This document shows, piece after piece, positions 1 through 9,009 of a stretch of DNA of 31,887 nt. This stretch comes from an uncultured Fusobacterium sp. GTDB lineage: Bacteria > Fusobacteriota > Fusobacteriia > Fusobacteriales > Fusobacteriaceae. The position numbers and the translations under genes were made by a program. Every line of letters starts with the position of its first letter. Within the stretch, counting starts at the first letter, position 1. The stretch is taken from NCBI RefSeq assembly GCF_905200055.1, contig NZ_CAJKIS010000027.1, positions 1 through 31,887 of the forward strand. The letters run 5' to 3'. A model generated the notes under the pieces. The model saw only the letters and a list, made by a program, of their open reading frames with translations, was not told where the DNA came from and did no database searches.

Positions 1-250
1 CTGCATCTTGTTCTTTATTTACTCTTACATTTTCTTTTTCTACAGCTTCTGCTTTTGCATAAGCATCATTAACTTCACCTTTAGTTGCAAAATTCTTATC
101 GAATTCTTGTACTTTATCTTGTAACTCGTTTACTGTACCATTAATTTTTTCTATAGCCACTTTGTTAGCATTTACCTTGTCTTCTATAGTTGCAGTCGCT
201 ACAGTTGATAAAGCAGCCATTAATGCTACTACCATAAATTTTTTATTCAT
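1..250 (-). CDS. Exported coiled-coil surface protein (5' part only)
   Basis: The gene starts at 250 and runs off the left edge, so only the first 83 codons are present. The ATG follows a strong GGGGGAG ribosome binding site. Residues 1 to about 20 form a signal peptide (MNKK, a hydrophobic core, then ATA as a likely cleavage region). The rest is charged and alanine-rich with heptad-like spacing (for example KVNANKVAIEKINGTVNEL), as in a coiled coil. Such starts are common among Fusobacterium adhesins of the FadA, YadA or OmpA type, but the diagnostic C-terminal half is missing, so the family is not decided. A -10 box (TATAAT on the minus strand, at 271-276) lies just upstream. The reading frame is secure; the exact function is not. 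Confidence 0.65.
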   Translation of the reverse strand, partial: MNKKFMVVALMAALSTVATATIEDKVNANKVAIEKINGTVNELQDKVQEFDKNFATKGEVNDAYAKAEAVEKENVRVNKEQDA

Positions 251-587
251 AATTTACTCCCCCTATTTATATTATATTAAAAAAATTTTAATTAAAATTC
301 GCTTTAGTACAAAAAGGCGAACTCTTTTCTTTTTTGGGAATTAATTCATTTTTTTTGAATGATTTTTACCCCAAAGAGAATAAGAGAGAACAAAACCCTT
401 GAAAATTTCAGAAAAATCATTTAGTATAGATATATTAAACAAAAGTAAAATTTAAGAAAACAATGAAGCAAGATATACATTGAAATAACCTAGAAAATAT
501 GATAGGATAAATCAGATTCAGTATACTAAGCTTTATTGTAAAGCACTAACTATTTAAAAAATATTTTCTGAGATCAAGGAGGGAAAA
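251..587. other. Divergent intergenic region with promoter elements
   Basis: No gene is seen here. The region separates the leftward surface-protein gene from the rightward transporter operon. For the leftward gene there is a TATAAT at 271-276 without a clear -35 box. For the rightward operon, TTGAAA at 399-404 followed 17 bases later by TAGTAT (422-427) is a candidate promoter. A TATACT at 522-527 is an alternative -10 box. The transporter leader would then be 60 to 160 nt long. These are pattern matches only. Confidence 0.35.
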
Positions 588-2075
588 ATGAATTTAAGTA
601 AAAAAGGGCTAGTATTGGGAGCAATTTTAGGAGTAGTATTAGCAGGGTGTGGCAGTGAAGAGAAAAAAGAGGATAAAAAAGTTGTAAAGACAATAATGAG
701 CATGGATATAGATAGTTTAAATCCTTATAAGATGGTATCAAGTGGTACTGAAGAGATAATGATGAATGTATTTGAAGGGCTTGTAATGCCAGATGTAGAT
801 GGAGGATTAATTCCAGCAGTAGCAAAGGATTATAAAATATCAGATGATGGATTAACATATACTTTTACAATTAGAGATAATATCAAATTCCATAATGGAA
901 ACCCTCTTGATGTAAAAGATGTTGAGTTTTCATTGAGAAAGATGTCAGGTAGAGAGGGAGACACTCCAGCTCAAGCTATGTTTGCAAATATAAAAGATAT
1001 AAAGATAACTGGAGATAATGAGGTTACTGTTGAACTTAAGCAACCAGATTCGGCTTTTATCTATTCTATGACAGAGGCTATTGTTCCTGATGAAAATAGA
1101 GATTCACTAGATAAAAATCCAATAGGTACAGGGGCATTTAAAGTAGCTAGTTATGAAAAAGAACAAAAATTAACTCTTACTAAAAATGATGATTATTGGG
1201 GAGAAAAGGCAAAGATTGATGATGTAGAGGTATTTGTAACTCCAAATGCTGAGACAGCTTTTTTAAAACTGTTATCTGGAGAGATAAATATGTTACCTCG
1301 TGTTGATTCAAAAAGAGTAAATGAGTTGAAAAACTTTAAAACAGTTTCAGGAGCTCAAAATACAGTTCAGCTTTTAGCATTGAATAATAAATTTGAGCCA
1401 TTCTCACATAAAGAAGTTAGAGAAGCTATAAATTTAGCAGTTGATAAAGATGCTATAATAAAAAATGTAATGGGTGGACTAGGAATAAAACTTGAAACAA
1501 ACATGAGTCCAATTATGAAAAAATATTGCATTGAAAATATAGGAGAAACTAGAGATGTAGAAAAAGCTAAAGAGTTATTAGCAAAGGCTGGATACTCAGA
1601 TTTAACTTTTACAGTTAGAGTTCCAAGTAACTATATAATGCATGTTAATACTGCTCAAGTAATAGCTGAACAACTTAAAGAAGTTGGAGTTACTATGAAT
1701 ATTGAGACAGTAGAGTGGGCAACATGGTTATCAGATGTATATGGTGGAAGAAAACATGAAGCTACAATAGTAGGGCTTACAGGTAAATTAGATCCATATT
1801 CAATTTTAAGAAGATATGTTTCTGACTACCCAAAAAATTTCTATAATTATAGTAACCCTGAATATGATAAACTTATAGCTGAAGCTAAATTATCACCTGA
1901 TGAAAATAAAAGAATTGAAAATTACAAGAGAGCTCAAGAGATTTTAAGAGAAAATAATGTAGCAGTGTATATAATGGATCCAGAGTTAATAACAGCAATG
2001 GATAAAAATATTGAAGGATTTGTATACTATCCTTTATCATTTATTAACTTCGCTAAATTAAGCATTGGAGAATAA
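588..2075 (+). CDS. Peptide-type ABC transporter substrate-binding lipoprotein
   Basis: This is the solute-binding component of a peptide/nickel-class (family 5) ABC importer, anchored outside the inner membrane. Residues 1-21 form a lipoprotein signal ending in the lipobox LAGC, with Cys21 the lipid-modified residue. The family 5 layout is clear: an N-terminal SLNPYK segment, the YTFTIRDNIKFHNG block, the IGTGAFKVASYE turn, the AVDKDAI helix and a C-terminal YSNPEYDKLIAEA segment. At 495 residues it has normal family length. The start is set by AAGGAGGG at 578-585. It is followed two bases later by the first permease gene and heads the transporter operon. The substrate cannot be read from the sequence: di- or oligopeptides are the default, and nickel or another small ligand is possible. 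Confidence 0.92.
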   Translation: MNLSKKGLVLGAILGVVLAGCGSEEKKEDKKVVKTIMSMDIDSLNPYKMVSSGTEEIMMNVFEGLVMPDVDGGLIPAVAKDYKISDDGLTYTFTIRDNIKFHNGNPLDVKDVEFSLRKMSGREGDTPAQAMFANIKDIKITGDNEVTVELKQPDSAFIYSMTEAIVPDENRDSLDKNPIGTGAFKVASYEKEQKLTLTKNDDYWGEKAKIDDVEVFVTPNAETAFLKLLSGEINMLPRVDSKRVNELKNFKTVSGAQNTVQLLALNNKFEPFSHKEVREAINLAVDKDAIIKNVMGGLGIKLETNMSPIMKKYCIENIGETRDVEKAKELLAKAGYSDLTFTVRVPSNYIMHVNTAQVIAEQLKEVGVTMNIETVEWATWLSDVYGGRKHEATIVGLTGKLDPYSILRRYVSDYPKNFYNYSNPEYDKLIAEAKLSPDENKRIENYKRAQEILRENNVAVYIMDPELITAMDKNIEGFVYYPLSFINFAKLSIGE

Positions 2076-2077
2076 AG

Positions 2078-2992
2078 ATGTTTTATTTAAAAAAATTTGT
2101 GAAAATGATATTTTCCATATTTTTAATAGGTACACTTTCATTTCTATTATTAGAGATGATTCCAGGAGATCCAGCAGCAGCAATATTAGGAGTTGAAAGC
2201 TCACCAGAGGATATTGAGCTATTGAGAGAGGCACTGGGATTAAATAAGAGTTTTTTTGCAAGATATTTAGATTGGGGAAAAGGAGTATTAGTTGGAAATT
2301 TTGGAAATTCTTTCAAATACTCTGAACCTGTAATAAAATTGATTTTAGAAAGATTACCATTGACAATGGAGATAGCTTTGATCTCCATTGCAATAGTGTT
2401 TTTAGTTTCTATTCCCTTATCGTTTCTTTTGTATAAGATAAAGAATAAACATATAAAGAATTTTGGAGATTTTTTAGTGGGGATCTGTATATCTATTCCC
2501 TCGTTTTGGTTAGGTATAATATTTATGTTTGTTTTTGGTGTTATATTGAGATTATTTTCAGTAGGATATAACAATAGTTTTACATCTCTACTTTTACCTT
2601 GTGCAGTGATAGCTATACCAAATATTGGAGTGATAACAAGATATATTAAGAGTAATCTTGAATATGAGATGAGAGAGGAATATATTAAATATCTTTTTGT
2701 TAATGGAATGAAGATGAAATGGTTAAATCTCTATATATTAAAAAATTCTATTTTACCAGTAGTTCCTTTAGCTGGAATGATGGTAATAGATCTTATTACA
2801 GGGATAGTTATAATAGAGCAGATTTTCTCTATTCCTGGGATAGGTAGACTTTTAATAACATCAGTTTTAACAAGGGATATTCCTTTGATACAAGGGCTTA
2901 TTTTCTATACTTCAGTTGTTCTTGTGCTGATAAATTTCTTTATAGATATAATTTATTCTATAATAGATCCAAGAATTAAGGAGGAGAAATAG
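2078..2992 (+). CDS. ABC transporter permease, DppB type
   Basis: This is the first inner-membrane permease of the importer. An N-terminal membrane helix (residues about 8-28) is followed by the family motif EMIPGDPAAAILG, which is typical of DppB/OppB/NikB proteins. Five further hydrophobic segments follow. The cytoplasmic EAA-type loop appears around EYIKYLFVNGMKMKWLNLYI, and the IFSIPGIGRLLITSVLTRDIP block near residues 245-265 is also characteristic. The length of 304 residues is normal. It sits 2 bp after the binding-protein gene and 1 bp before the second permease gene, so translation is probably coupled. Confidence 0.92.
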   Translation: MFYLKKFVKMIFSIFLIGTLSFLLLEMIPGDPAAAILGVESSPEDIELLREALGLNKSFFARYLDWGKGVLVGNFGNSFKYSEPVIKLILERLPLTMEIALISIAIVFLVSIPLSFLLYKIKNKHIKNFGDFLVGICISIPSFWLGIIFMFVFGVILRLFSVGYNNSFTSLLLPCAVIAIPNIGVITRYIKSNLEYEMREEYIKYLFVNGMKMKWLNLYILKNSILPVVPLAGMMVIDLITGIVIIEQIFSIPGIGRLLITSVLTRDIPLIQGLIFYTSVVLVLINFFIDIIYSIIDPRIKEEK

Positions 2993-2993
2993 T

Positions 2994-3755
2994 ATGAAGA
3001 GAAAATATATTGTTTTAATTCTTATACTTTTATTTTTAATACTATTTTTCTATCAAGATCCCTATGCAATAAATGATAATAAGATTTTAACTCCACCTGA
3101 TTTAGAAAATATTTTAGGTTGTGACAATATGGGAAGGGATATTTTTAGTAGATTAGTTTTAGGATCTTTTTATACTTTATTGATAGCATCAGTTTCAGTT
3201 GCTCTATCAGTAATAGTAGGAACAATAATTGGAAGTATAGCAGGGTATTATGGAAAATCTTTAGATACTATAATAACATCTTTTATAGAGGTAATAATAG
3301 CAATTCCCTCAATTTTAATAGCTTTAGGAGTTATAATAGTTTTAAAAACAGGTTTTCTTTCTATGATAGTAGCAATATTTATAATTTATCTTCCAAGATG
3401 TGTAAATATGGTAAGGGGATTAGTAAAAAAAGAGAAAAATATGGAGTATGTAATAGCTGCTAAAACTTATGGAGTATCAAATATTAGAATAATCTTCTAT
3501 CATATTTTGCCTAATATAATGAAATCTGTTTTAATAAGTTTTACAACAGGGTTTGCAGGGGCTATTTTAACAGAGGCAGGTTTAGGATATTTAGGTTTAG
3601 GAATACAACCACCGTATCCTACATGGGGAAATATATTAAATCAATCACAATCATATTTTTTATCAGCTCCTTGGTTTACTATTGCACCAGGATTGGCTAT
3701 AATATTTACAGTTTATCAGATGAATAAATTGGAAAAGAGAGGAAAAAGATTCTGA
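2994..3755 (+). CDS. ABC transporter permease, DppC type
   Basis: This is the second inner-membrane permease of the importer. One N-terminal hydrophobic helix is followed by a short periplasmic stretch with LGCDNMGRDIFSRL, the signature of DppC/OppC proteins. The permease core follows, with AAKTYGVSNIRIIFYHILPN as the ATPase-contacting loop and GLGYLGLGIQPPYPTWG near the end. At 253 residues it is slightly shorter than many DppC proteins because the N-terminal tail is minimal. The start follows AAGGAGGAG. The stop overlaps the start of the first ATPase gene by one base. Confidence 0.9.
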   Translation: MKRKYIVLILILLFLILFFYQDPYAINDNKILTPPDLENILGCDNMGRDIFSRLVLGSFYTLLIASVSVALSVIVGTIIGSIAGYYGKSLDTIITSFIEVIIAIPSILIALGVIIVLKTGFLSMIVAIFIIYLPRCVNMVRGLVKKEKNMEYVIAAKTYGVSNIRIIFYHILPNIMKSVLISFTTGFAGAILTEAGLGYLGLGIQPPYPTWGNILNQSQSYFLSAPWFTIAPGLAIIFTVYQMNKLEKRGKRF

Positions 3756-4501
3756 TGATATTGAATATAGAGAAATTAAATTTAGAAATAGATGGAGAAA
3801 AACTTTTAAGAGATATAGATTTTCATATGGAAAAAGGTGAAGTAGTAGGACTTGTAGGAGAGTCAGGAAGTGGAAAAACTTTAACTACTAAATTTATTTT
3901 GGGAATTTTACCTGAACGTAGTATTATAAAATATGAGAAGTTTGAAAAAAATTGCAAAATAGGTGCAGTATTTCAAAATGCTTTTATATCTCTAAATCCT
4001 ACAATTAAAATAGGAAGTCAATTAAAAAGACTCTATGAATCACACTATGGAACAAGCGAAAATTGGAAAGAAAAAGTGGTTTCTCTTTTAGAAAAAGTTG
4101 GGATAAAGGAGATAGAAAAGTTTTTAAAAAAATATCCCCATGAAACAAGTGGAGGAGAGAGACAGAGGGTAGTTATAGCAGGAGCATTGATAGGAGAGCC
4201 AGATTTATTGATAGCGGATGAGGTAACTACTGCATTGGACTTGAGAACTAAAAAAGAGGTAATCAATCTTTTTAAAGAGATAAGAAAGAATTTAGGAATA
4301 TCAATCTTATTTATATCTCACGATTTAGATTCAGTGAGAGATTTTGTAGATAGAGTAAGTGTAATGTATCAAGGAAGAATAGTTGAAGAAAATAGTTGTG
4401 AAGAGATTTTTCAACATCAAGAGCATATATATGTAAAGAAATTGATAGGACTTTCAAAAACTCTATGGACAAGAGGAGATAAAGATGTTTTTACAAGTTA
4501 A
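3755..4501 (+). CDS. ABC transporter ATPase, DppD type
   Basis: This is the first of two cytoplasmic ATPases that power the importer. The Walker A motif is GESGSGKT (residues about 36-43), the ABC signature is TSGGERQRV and the Walker B region is LLIADEVTTALD, followed by the switch histidine in ISHDLD. The usual DEPTTALD reads DEVTTALD here, a mild departure outside the catalytic acidic pair. At 248 residues it is shorter than typical DppD/OppD (about 320), because it lacks the C-terminal extension that carries the iron-sulfur or oligopeptide/dipeptide tail in many members. Its 3' end overlaps the next ATPase gene by 17 bases. Confidence 0.9.
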   Translation: MILNIEKLNLEIDGEKLLRDIDFHMEKGEVVGLVGESGSGKTLTTKFILGILPERSIIKYEKFEKNCKIGAVFQNAFISLNPTIKIGSQLKRLYESHYGTSENWKEKVVSLLEKVGIKEIEKFLKKYPHETSGGERQRVVIAGALIGEPDLLIADEVTTALDLRTKKEVINLFKEIRKNLGISILFISHDLDSVRDFVDRVSVMYQGRIVEENSCEEIFQHQEHIYVKKLIGLSKTLWTRGDKDVFTS

Positions 4502-5234
4502 AAATCTAACTAAATCATATAGGGTAGGGAGTTTTTTTTCAAAGGAGAAAAAAGAGATACTAAAAAATATATCCTTTGATGTAAAAGAGGGAGAAATTTT
4601 CTCAATTGTAGGGCAGTCAGGAGCTGGAAAATCTACTATTGGAAAGATTTTATTAGGAATAGAAAAAGAGGATAGTGGAGAGATAGTTTTTCTAGGTAGA
4701 CCTTTGGAGAAACGAAAAGTACAAGAGATACAGATGGTTTTTCAAGATCCTTATAGCTCTTTAAACCCTGCTATGAAAATAGGAAGTATATTAGAAGAGC
4801 CGTTGAAAGTAAATGGTGTAAAGGATAAGGATGAGAGAAGAAGAAGGGTAAAAGCTATACTTAAAGAGATAGGCTTAGATGAGAATAGTGAGGACAAATA
4901 CCCTTCAGAATTAAGTGGTGGGCAAAGACAAAGGGTAGTAATTGGAGCAGCTATGATCTTAAATCCTAAACTTGTTGTTTGTGATGAGCCAGTGGCATCT
5001 CTTGATCTATCAATACAAAATCAAATTCTTAATCTAATAAGAAAATTTAATAGAGAATATAGGACAACTTTTATTTTTATATCCCATGATTTAGGTGTAG
5101 TATATAATATATCAGATAGAGTTTTACTTCTTTATAAGGGAGAGATACAGGAATTAAGAGAAACTGTTGAGTTTTTCAAAAATCCTCAAAGTGAGTATGG
5201 AAAATATTTTCTTGAGGGGATTGAAGTTGAGTAA
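4485..5234 (+). CDS. ABC transporter ATPase, DppF type
   Basis: This is the second cytoplasmic ATPase of the importer. The Walker A motif is GQSGAGKS, the Q-loop lies in MVFQDPYSSLNP (the typical DppF/OppF form), the signature is LSGGQRQRV, and Walker B is LVVCDEPVASLD, with the switch histidine in ISHDLG. The length of 249 residues again lacks the long C-terminal tail of classical DppF. The ATG lies inside the end of the preceding ATPase gene behind GAGGAG, so the two subunits are probably made in equal amounts. It ends 27 bp before the glutathione peroxidase gene with no terminator between them. Confidence 0.9.
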   Translation: MFLQVKNLTKSYRVGSFFSKEKKEILKNISFDVKEGEIFSIVGQSGAGKSTIGKILLGIEKEDSGEIVFLGRPLEKRKVQEIQMVFQDPYSSLNPAMKIGSILEEPLKVNGVKDKDERRRRVKAILKEIGLDENSEDKYPSELSGGQRQRVVIGAAMILNPKLVVCDEPVASLDLSIQNQILNLIRKFNREYRTTFIFISHDLGVVYNISDRVLLLYKGEIQELRETVEFFKNPQSEYGKYFLEGIEVE

Positions 5235-5261
5235 TACTAGAAAATTTTAAAAGGAGTGAGT

Positions 5262-5801
5262 ATGGAACTTTATAATATAAAAGTTAAAAATATTGATGGA
5301 AGTGAACAAAATTTAGAGGAGTATAGAGGAAAAGTTCTTCTTATTGTAAACACTGCTACAAGATGTGGGCTTAGTTCACAATATGAAGGGCTGGAAAAAC
5401 TATATGCAAAATATAAGGATAAGGGTTTTGAGATTTTAAATTTTCCAAGTAATCAATTTTTAAAACAAGCTCCTGAACCTAATGAAGAGATAGCAAAAAT
5501 ATGCCAGTTAAAATATGGAACTACTTTTAAAACTTTTGCTAAGATAGATGTAAATGGAAAAGCTACAGCTCCATTGTATGTTTATTTAAAGGAGAAGGGA
5601 AAAGAGGAGATAGAAAATAGAGAGTCACTATCTTTTAAAGATAGAATTGCAAAGTTAGGAAATTCAATTTTAGGTAGTGAGATTAAGTGGAATTTTACAA
5701 AGTTTCTTATAGATAGAGAGGGAAATGTAGTGAGAAGATTTGCTCCTACTGTAACTCCTGAAGATTTAGAAGCAGAGCTTGAAAAAGAAATATTAAGATA
5801 G
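5262..5801 (+). CDS. Glutathione peroxidase family thiol peroxidase
   Basis: This enzyme reduces hydrogen or organic peroxides using thiols; bacterial members usually take electrons from thioredoxin. The active-site block reads NTATRCGLSSQY, with cysteine where animal enzymes have selenocysteine. The other members of the catalytic set are visible: Gln in FPSNQF and Trp-Asn in KWNFTKFLIDREGNVVRRF. The start is taken at the ATG at 5262, five bases after AAGGAG; a GTG two codons upstream overlaps that ribosome site and is unlikely. This gives 179 residues, a normal length. It is the last gene of the transporter transcript and is followed at once by a terminator. Confidence 0.92.
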   Translation: MELYNIKVKNIDGSEQNLEEYRGKVLLIVNTATRCGLSSQYEGLEKLYAKYKDKGFEILNFPSNQFLKQAPEPNEEIAKICQLKYGTTFKTFAKIDVNGKATAPLYVYLKEKGKEEIENRESLSFKDRIAKLGNSILGSEIKWNFTKFLIDREGNVVRRFAPTVTPEDLEAELEKEILR

Positions 5802-5803
5802 GG

Positions 5804-5852
5804 AGCTGTTGCAAATTGATGATTTTATTCATTAGTTTGCACGGCTTTTTTA
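5804..5852 (+). terminator. Rho-independent terminator after the peroxidase gene
   Basis: A GC-richer stem pairs AGCTGTTGCAAATT with the complementary AGTTTGCACGGCT arm, with a few mismatches and a loop around TTTTATTC, and is followed by a run of six T. It closes the transporter-peroxidase operon. Confidence 0.8.
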
Positions 5853-5922
5853 TATATATCTTTAAATTTTATTAAATTTATGGTATCCTATTAAGATAAA
5901 AAGTGCTTAGGAGAAAAAAATA

Positions 5923-6213
5923 ATGTATAATGAAATAGATTTGCATTATATGAATTTTGATGATGCTTTAAGAGTTTTTATTACAAAATATAATGCTTTA
6001 TATAAAAGGGGAGAGAGAAAAGAGATAAAAGTTATACATGGTTATGGCTCAAAAACTTTAGATGGGGAAGCAGTAATTAGAACTAAATTGAGAGCATATT
6101 TTTCAAGAAATAGAGATTGTGTAAAAGTTAGATTAGATCTGAATGAAGGTGTTACATATGTAACACCTTTAAAAAATCTTCCTCTCCCTAAAAAGAAAAA
6201 TAAGAAGAAATAA
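5923..6213 (+). CDS. Small Smr-domain protein
   Basis: This is a stand-alone Smr (small MutS-related) domain of 96 residues. The two family motifs are present: IDLHYMNFDDALRVF near the start (LDLHG-type motif, here with Tyr for Gly) and VIHGYGSKTLDG in the middle (the HGxG motif). Smr domains are known as nucleic-acid nicking or RNA-cleaving domains, including in ribosome rescue on collided ribosomes. The tail is very basic (KKKNKKK), which fits nucleic-acid binding. It lies between the terminator and the DAHP synthase gene, 29 bp from the latter. Cellular role not inferable further. Confidence 0.82.
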   Translation: MYNEIDLHYMNFDDALRVFITKYNALYKRGERKEIKVIHGYGSKTLDGEAVIRTKLRAYFSRNRDCVKVRLDLNEGVTYVTPLKNLPLPKKKNKKK

Positions 6214-6242
6214 ATAAATTTTAATAGAATGGAAGGTATATT

Positions 6243-7256
6243 ATGTACATAAAAACAAAAAAGAATATAGGAGAAATAGAAAAAAATAGGATATTAGAGT
6301 TCTTAAAAAATAACAAATTAGGAAGTTTGATTATTGAAGATGAAGAAATTCTAAAAATAGGAGTTCTAGGAGATAGAAGCAATGTAGATATGGATAGACT
6401 TCTATCTTTTCATGGAGTAGATGAACTTGTAGTTATAGGAAAAAGTTATAAATTTGTAAGTAGAGAGTTTCAAAAACAAGATACAGTTATAGATATTAAA
6501 GGTAGAAAAATAGGTGGAGGAAACTTCATGCTTATGGCTGGACCTTGTGCTATTGAAAATAGAGAATCTGTATTTCAAATAGCTGAACAGGTAAAAAAAT
6601 CAGGAGCTCAAATATTGAGAGGTGGAGCTTTTAAACCAAGAACATCTCCATATGATTTCCAAGGGTTAGGAGAAGAGGGGCTAAAATATATGAGAGAAGC
6701 TGCTGATAAGTATGATCTACTTGTAGTAACAGAAGTTATGGATAGTATGGATATTCCTCTTATCTCAAAATATGCTGATATTCTTCAAGTTGGAGCTAGA
6801 AATATGCAAAACTTTAGCTTATTGAAGATGTTAGGAAGTTGTGGTAAACCTGTACTTTTAAAAAGAGGATTAAGTGCAACAATAAGAGATTTTTTAATGG
6901 CAGCAGAATACCTTATGGCATATGGAAATAGAGAGATAATCTTGTGTGAAAGAGGGATTAGAACTTTTGAAACAATGACTAGAAATACAGTTGATATCAA
7001 TGCTATTCCATTGATTAAGGAGAAAAGTCACCTACCTATAATAATAGATGCAAGTCATGGAACAGGAAGAAGATCTTTAGTTGAGCCTGTAACACTAGCA
7101 GGAGTTATAGCAGGAGCAGATGGGGCAATGGTAGAGGTACATGAAAATCCTGAATGTGCAGTATCTGATGGGGTACAATCTTTAGATTTTAAAGGGTTTA
7201 AAAAATTAACTGAGAATTTAGAAGAAGTTTTACAATTAAAAAAGAGACTGAAGTAG
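6243..7256 (+). CDS. aroF: 3-deoxy-7-phosphoheptulonate synthase (DAHP synthase, type I beta)
   Basis: This enzyme condenses phosphoenolpyruvate with erythrose 4-phosphate, the first step of the shikimate pathway. Residues 1 to about 70 match the ferredoxin-like regulatory domain seen in Thermotoga-type enzymes. The catalytic barrel follows, with MAGPCAIENRESV, GGAFKPRTSPYDFQGLG, LLKRGLSATI, ILCERGIRTFE and IIIDASHGTGRRSLV, all diagnostic. At 337 residues it has the usual size for this subtype. The type I beta fold with the N-terminal domain is usually feedback-inhibited by tyrosine or phenylalanine; which one cannot be told here. The aroB-aroC-aroA genes lie about 9.5 kb downstream. The symbol aroF is used loosely, since naming differs between species. 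Confidence 0.93.
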   Translation: MYIKTKKNIGEIEKNRILEFLKNNKLGSLIIEDEEILKIGVLGDRSNVDMDRLLSFHGVDELVVIGKSYKFVSREFQKQDTVIDIKGRKIGGGNFMLMAGPCAIENRESVFQIAEQVKKSGAQILRGGAFKPRTSPYDFQGLGEEGLKYMREAADKYDLLVVTEVMDSMDIPLISKYADILQVGARNMQNFSLLKMLGSCGKPVLLKRGLSATIRDFLMAAEYLMAYGNREIILCERGIRTFETMTRNTVDINAIPLIKEKSHLPIIIDASHGTGRRSLVEPVTLAGVIAGADGAMVEVHENPECAVSDGVQSLDFKGFKKLTENLEEVLQLKKRLK

Positions 7257-7265
7257 GGAGTGAAT

Positions 7266-7985
7266 ATGTATATAGAGGGAAATAACTATTTCAGAATAAA
7301 AGAGCTGGAAGATTTAGGAGTAGGAGCAATCTATACTTTAAAAAGTTATGGTGATGTGAGAAAACTTCCTAAGGAAAAATTTATTGAAGATTTTCAATTT
7401 GGAGATAGAAAGATAGTTGCTGGATATCAAACTCACACTAAAAATATTGAGATAATATCTAAAGAAAGCAATATATTTTATTTTGAAAATACAGATGGAT
7501 TTATAACAGATAGAAGAGATATAGTGATCTATACAAAATATGCTGATTGTCTTCCAGTATATATTTATGATATTAAAAATAGAGTTATCTCACTTGTTCA
7601 TTCTGGTTGGAAGGGAACATATGAGGAGATAGCTTTAGAATCTATAAAATTGATGGAAGAAAATTTTAAAAGCAGGAGAGAAGATATAATAGTAGCTTTT
7701 GGAATTGGAATATCTCAAAGAAATTATGAAGTTCAAGAGAATTTTTTACAACAGTTTTCAGAAAAATTTTCTGAAGATTTAATAGAGGGAAGTTTTTTAA
7801 GAAAAGATGGAAAAATATATTTTGATAATCAGAAATTTAATTTTTTAAATCTAAAGAAAAATGGAATTTTAGAAAAAAATATAATAGTCAATGATTATTG
7901 TACTTATGAAGATGAAAGATTTCATTCATTTAGAAGAGAAAAAGAGAGTTCTGGAAGAGCTGGTGGATTTATATATTTTAAATAA
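7266..7985 (+). CDS. pgeF: PgeF/YfiH family multicopper-like oxidoreductase (laccase domain)
   Basis: This is a cytoplasmic protein of the YfiH/LACC1 family, known as peptidoglycan editing factor PgeF and also reported as a purine nucleoside-active enzyme. The metal/catalytic set is visible: His in GYQTHTKN, Cys in TKYADCLPVYIYD and His in SLVHSGWKGTYEEIA. The ending RAGGFIYFK is typical. The start is the ATG at 7266, five bases after GGGAG; a GTG at 7260 overlaps that ribosome site. This gives 239 residues, normal for the family. It is nearly contiguous with the DAHP synthase gene and so is probably in the same transcript. Its precise substrate here is uncertain. Confidence 0.85.
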   Translation: MYIEGNNYFRIKELEDLGVGAIYTLKSYGDVRKLPKEKFIEDFQFGDRKIVAGYQTHTKNIEIISKESNIFYFENTDGFITDRRDIVIYTKYADCLPVYIYDIKNRVISLVHSGWKGTYEEIALESIKLMEENFKSRREDIIVAFGIGISQRNYEVQENFLQQFSEKFSEDLIEGSFLRKDGKIYFDNQKFNFLNLKKNGILEKNIIVNDYCTYEDERFHSFRREKESSGRAGGFIYFK

Positions 7986-8011
7986 TAAAGAAGTTTAGGA
8001 GGAAAGAGAAA

Positions 8012-9004
8012 ATGAAAAAAAGTCTGATGATAATATTAGCATTATTATCGATGAATCTTTATGGAGAAACTCTTTACGAAAGAGCTGTTAAAGATTTAAA
8101 AATGGAGGAGTTAGCAGGAACTTATTCTCAAGAAAAAATTGAAAAATCTTTAAAAGGGTATAAGGCAAAAAAAGATAGTAGTAAAGCTGTATTAGTTGAC
8201 CTAGGAGCTTTAACTATTGAAGATTTAAACAGTGGAAAAGAAGTTAATGAGAAATTAAGCAAATTTGTAACTGATTATATCAATGTTGAAGAAAATTATA
8301 TAGGAAATGTTTCAGATAAAAATATAATTGAAAGATTAAACAATAAATGGAGCAGAGGAGAGGTAGTAGAGGATAGCTCACTAAATGCTATTTTAAATAG
8401 AGCTATGCTTAAAGGATTAACTACTGGATATAATATTAAAGATAGAAAAGATTATGCAAACTTTGATGAAAAACTTACAGCGAGTTATGGACATAGTGAT
8501 ATGATTCATGCTTCACAAATTATTGGAATGTTGAGAAGTGAGGGAATAGATGCAAAGGTTCAATTAGAATTAAAAACTTCAGCATTTATATATCTTCCAG
8601 AATGGGGAGAATCAAGCTATGCTACAACAAAGATGCCAGATGGAACTATAATTGCTCATCCATTAGAGTATGATTTAAAACTTCAATTTGAAAGCCAAAA
8701 AGATAAAGAGAAATTTTTTGATTTAATAGAGAAATATGCTAAAAAAGATGATGAAAATGAGAAAGGATTACTACATGAATCTTGGTGGCAACCATTTATC
8801 CAAACAGAGAAAGTTGATGGATATGAGATGCTTATAGATAATATAGTATCAGATAATAGATACGATGCACATGTATTGACACTTCCAGAAAAGTCAAAAC
8901 CTTTAGTTGAAGAGTTATCTAAAAATAAAAATATAAGAGTAAAAACTAAAGAGGTTTGGGTAAATCCTGCATTCTTTAGATTTATGTTAGGGGAATATAA
9001 ATAG
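8012..9004 (+). CDS. Exported protein of unknown function
   Basis: I do not recognise this 330-residue protein. It begins with a clear Sec signal peptide (MKKSLMIILALLSMNLYG, cleavage probably after YGE or near it), so it should reach the periplasm or outer envelope. The mature part is soluble, highly charged and has no later membrane segment. The stretch around SYGHSDMIHASQIIGMLRSEGIDAKV has an ordered, enzyme-like look (a possible papain- or transglutaminase-like fold), but this is only a weak impression. The start follows AGGAGG closely and a strong terminator follows the stop. It is 26 bp downstream of pgeF and probably cotranscribed with it. Confidence 0.75.
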   Translation: MKKSLMIILALLSMNLYGETLYERAVKDLKMEELAGTYSQEKIEKSLKGYKAKKDSSKAVLVDLGALTIEDLNSGKEVNEKLSKFVTDYINVEENYIGNVSDKNIIERLNNKWSRGEVVEDSSLNAILNRAMLKGLTTGYNIKDRKDYANFDEKLTASYGHSDMIHASQIIGMLRSEGIDAKVQLELKTSAFIYLPEWGESSYATTKMPDGTIIAHPLEYDLKLQFESQKDKEKFFDLIEKYAKKDDENEKGLLHESWWQPFIQTEKVDGYEMLIDNIVSDNRYDAHVLTLPEKSKPLVEELSKNKNIRVKTKEVWVNPAFFRFMLGEYK

Positions 9005-9009
9005 AGTGA

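Noticed and set aside
2083..2574. Antisense frame of 163 codons opposite the first permease gene
   Set aside because: No ribosome site and no sensible protein features; the sense gene is well supported.
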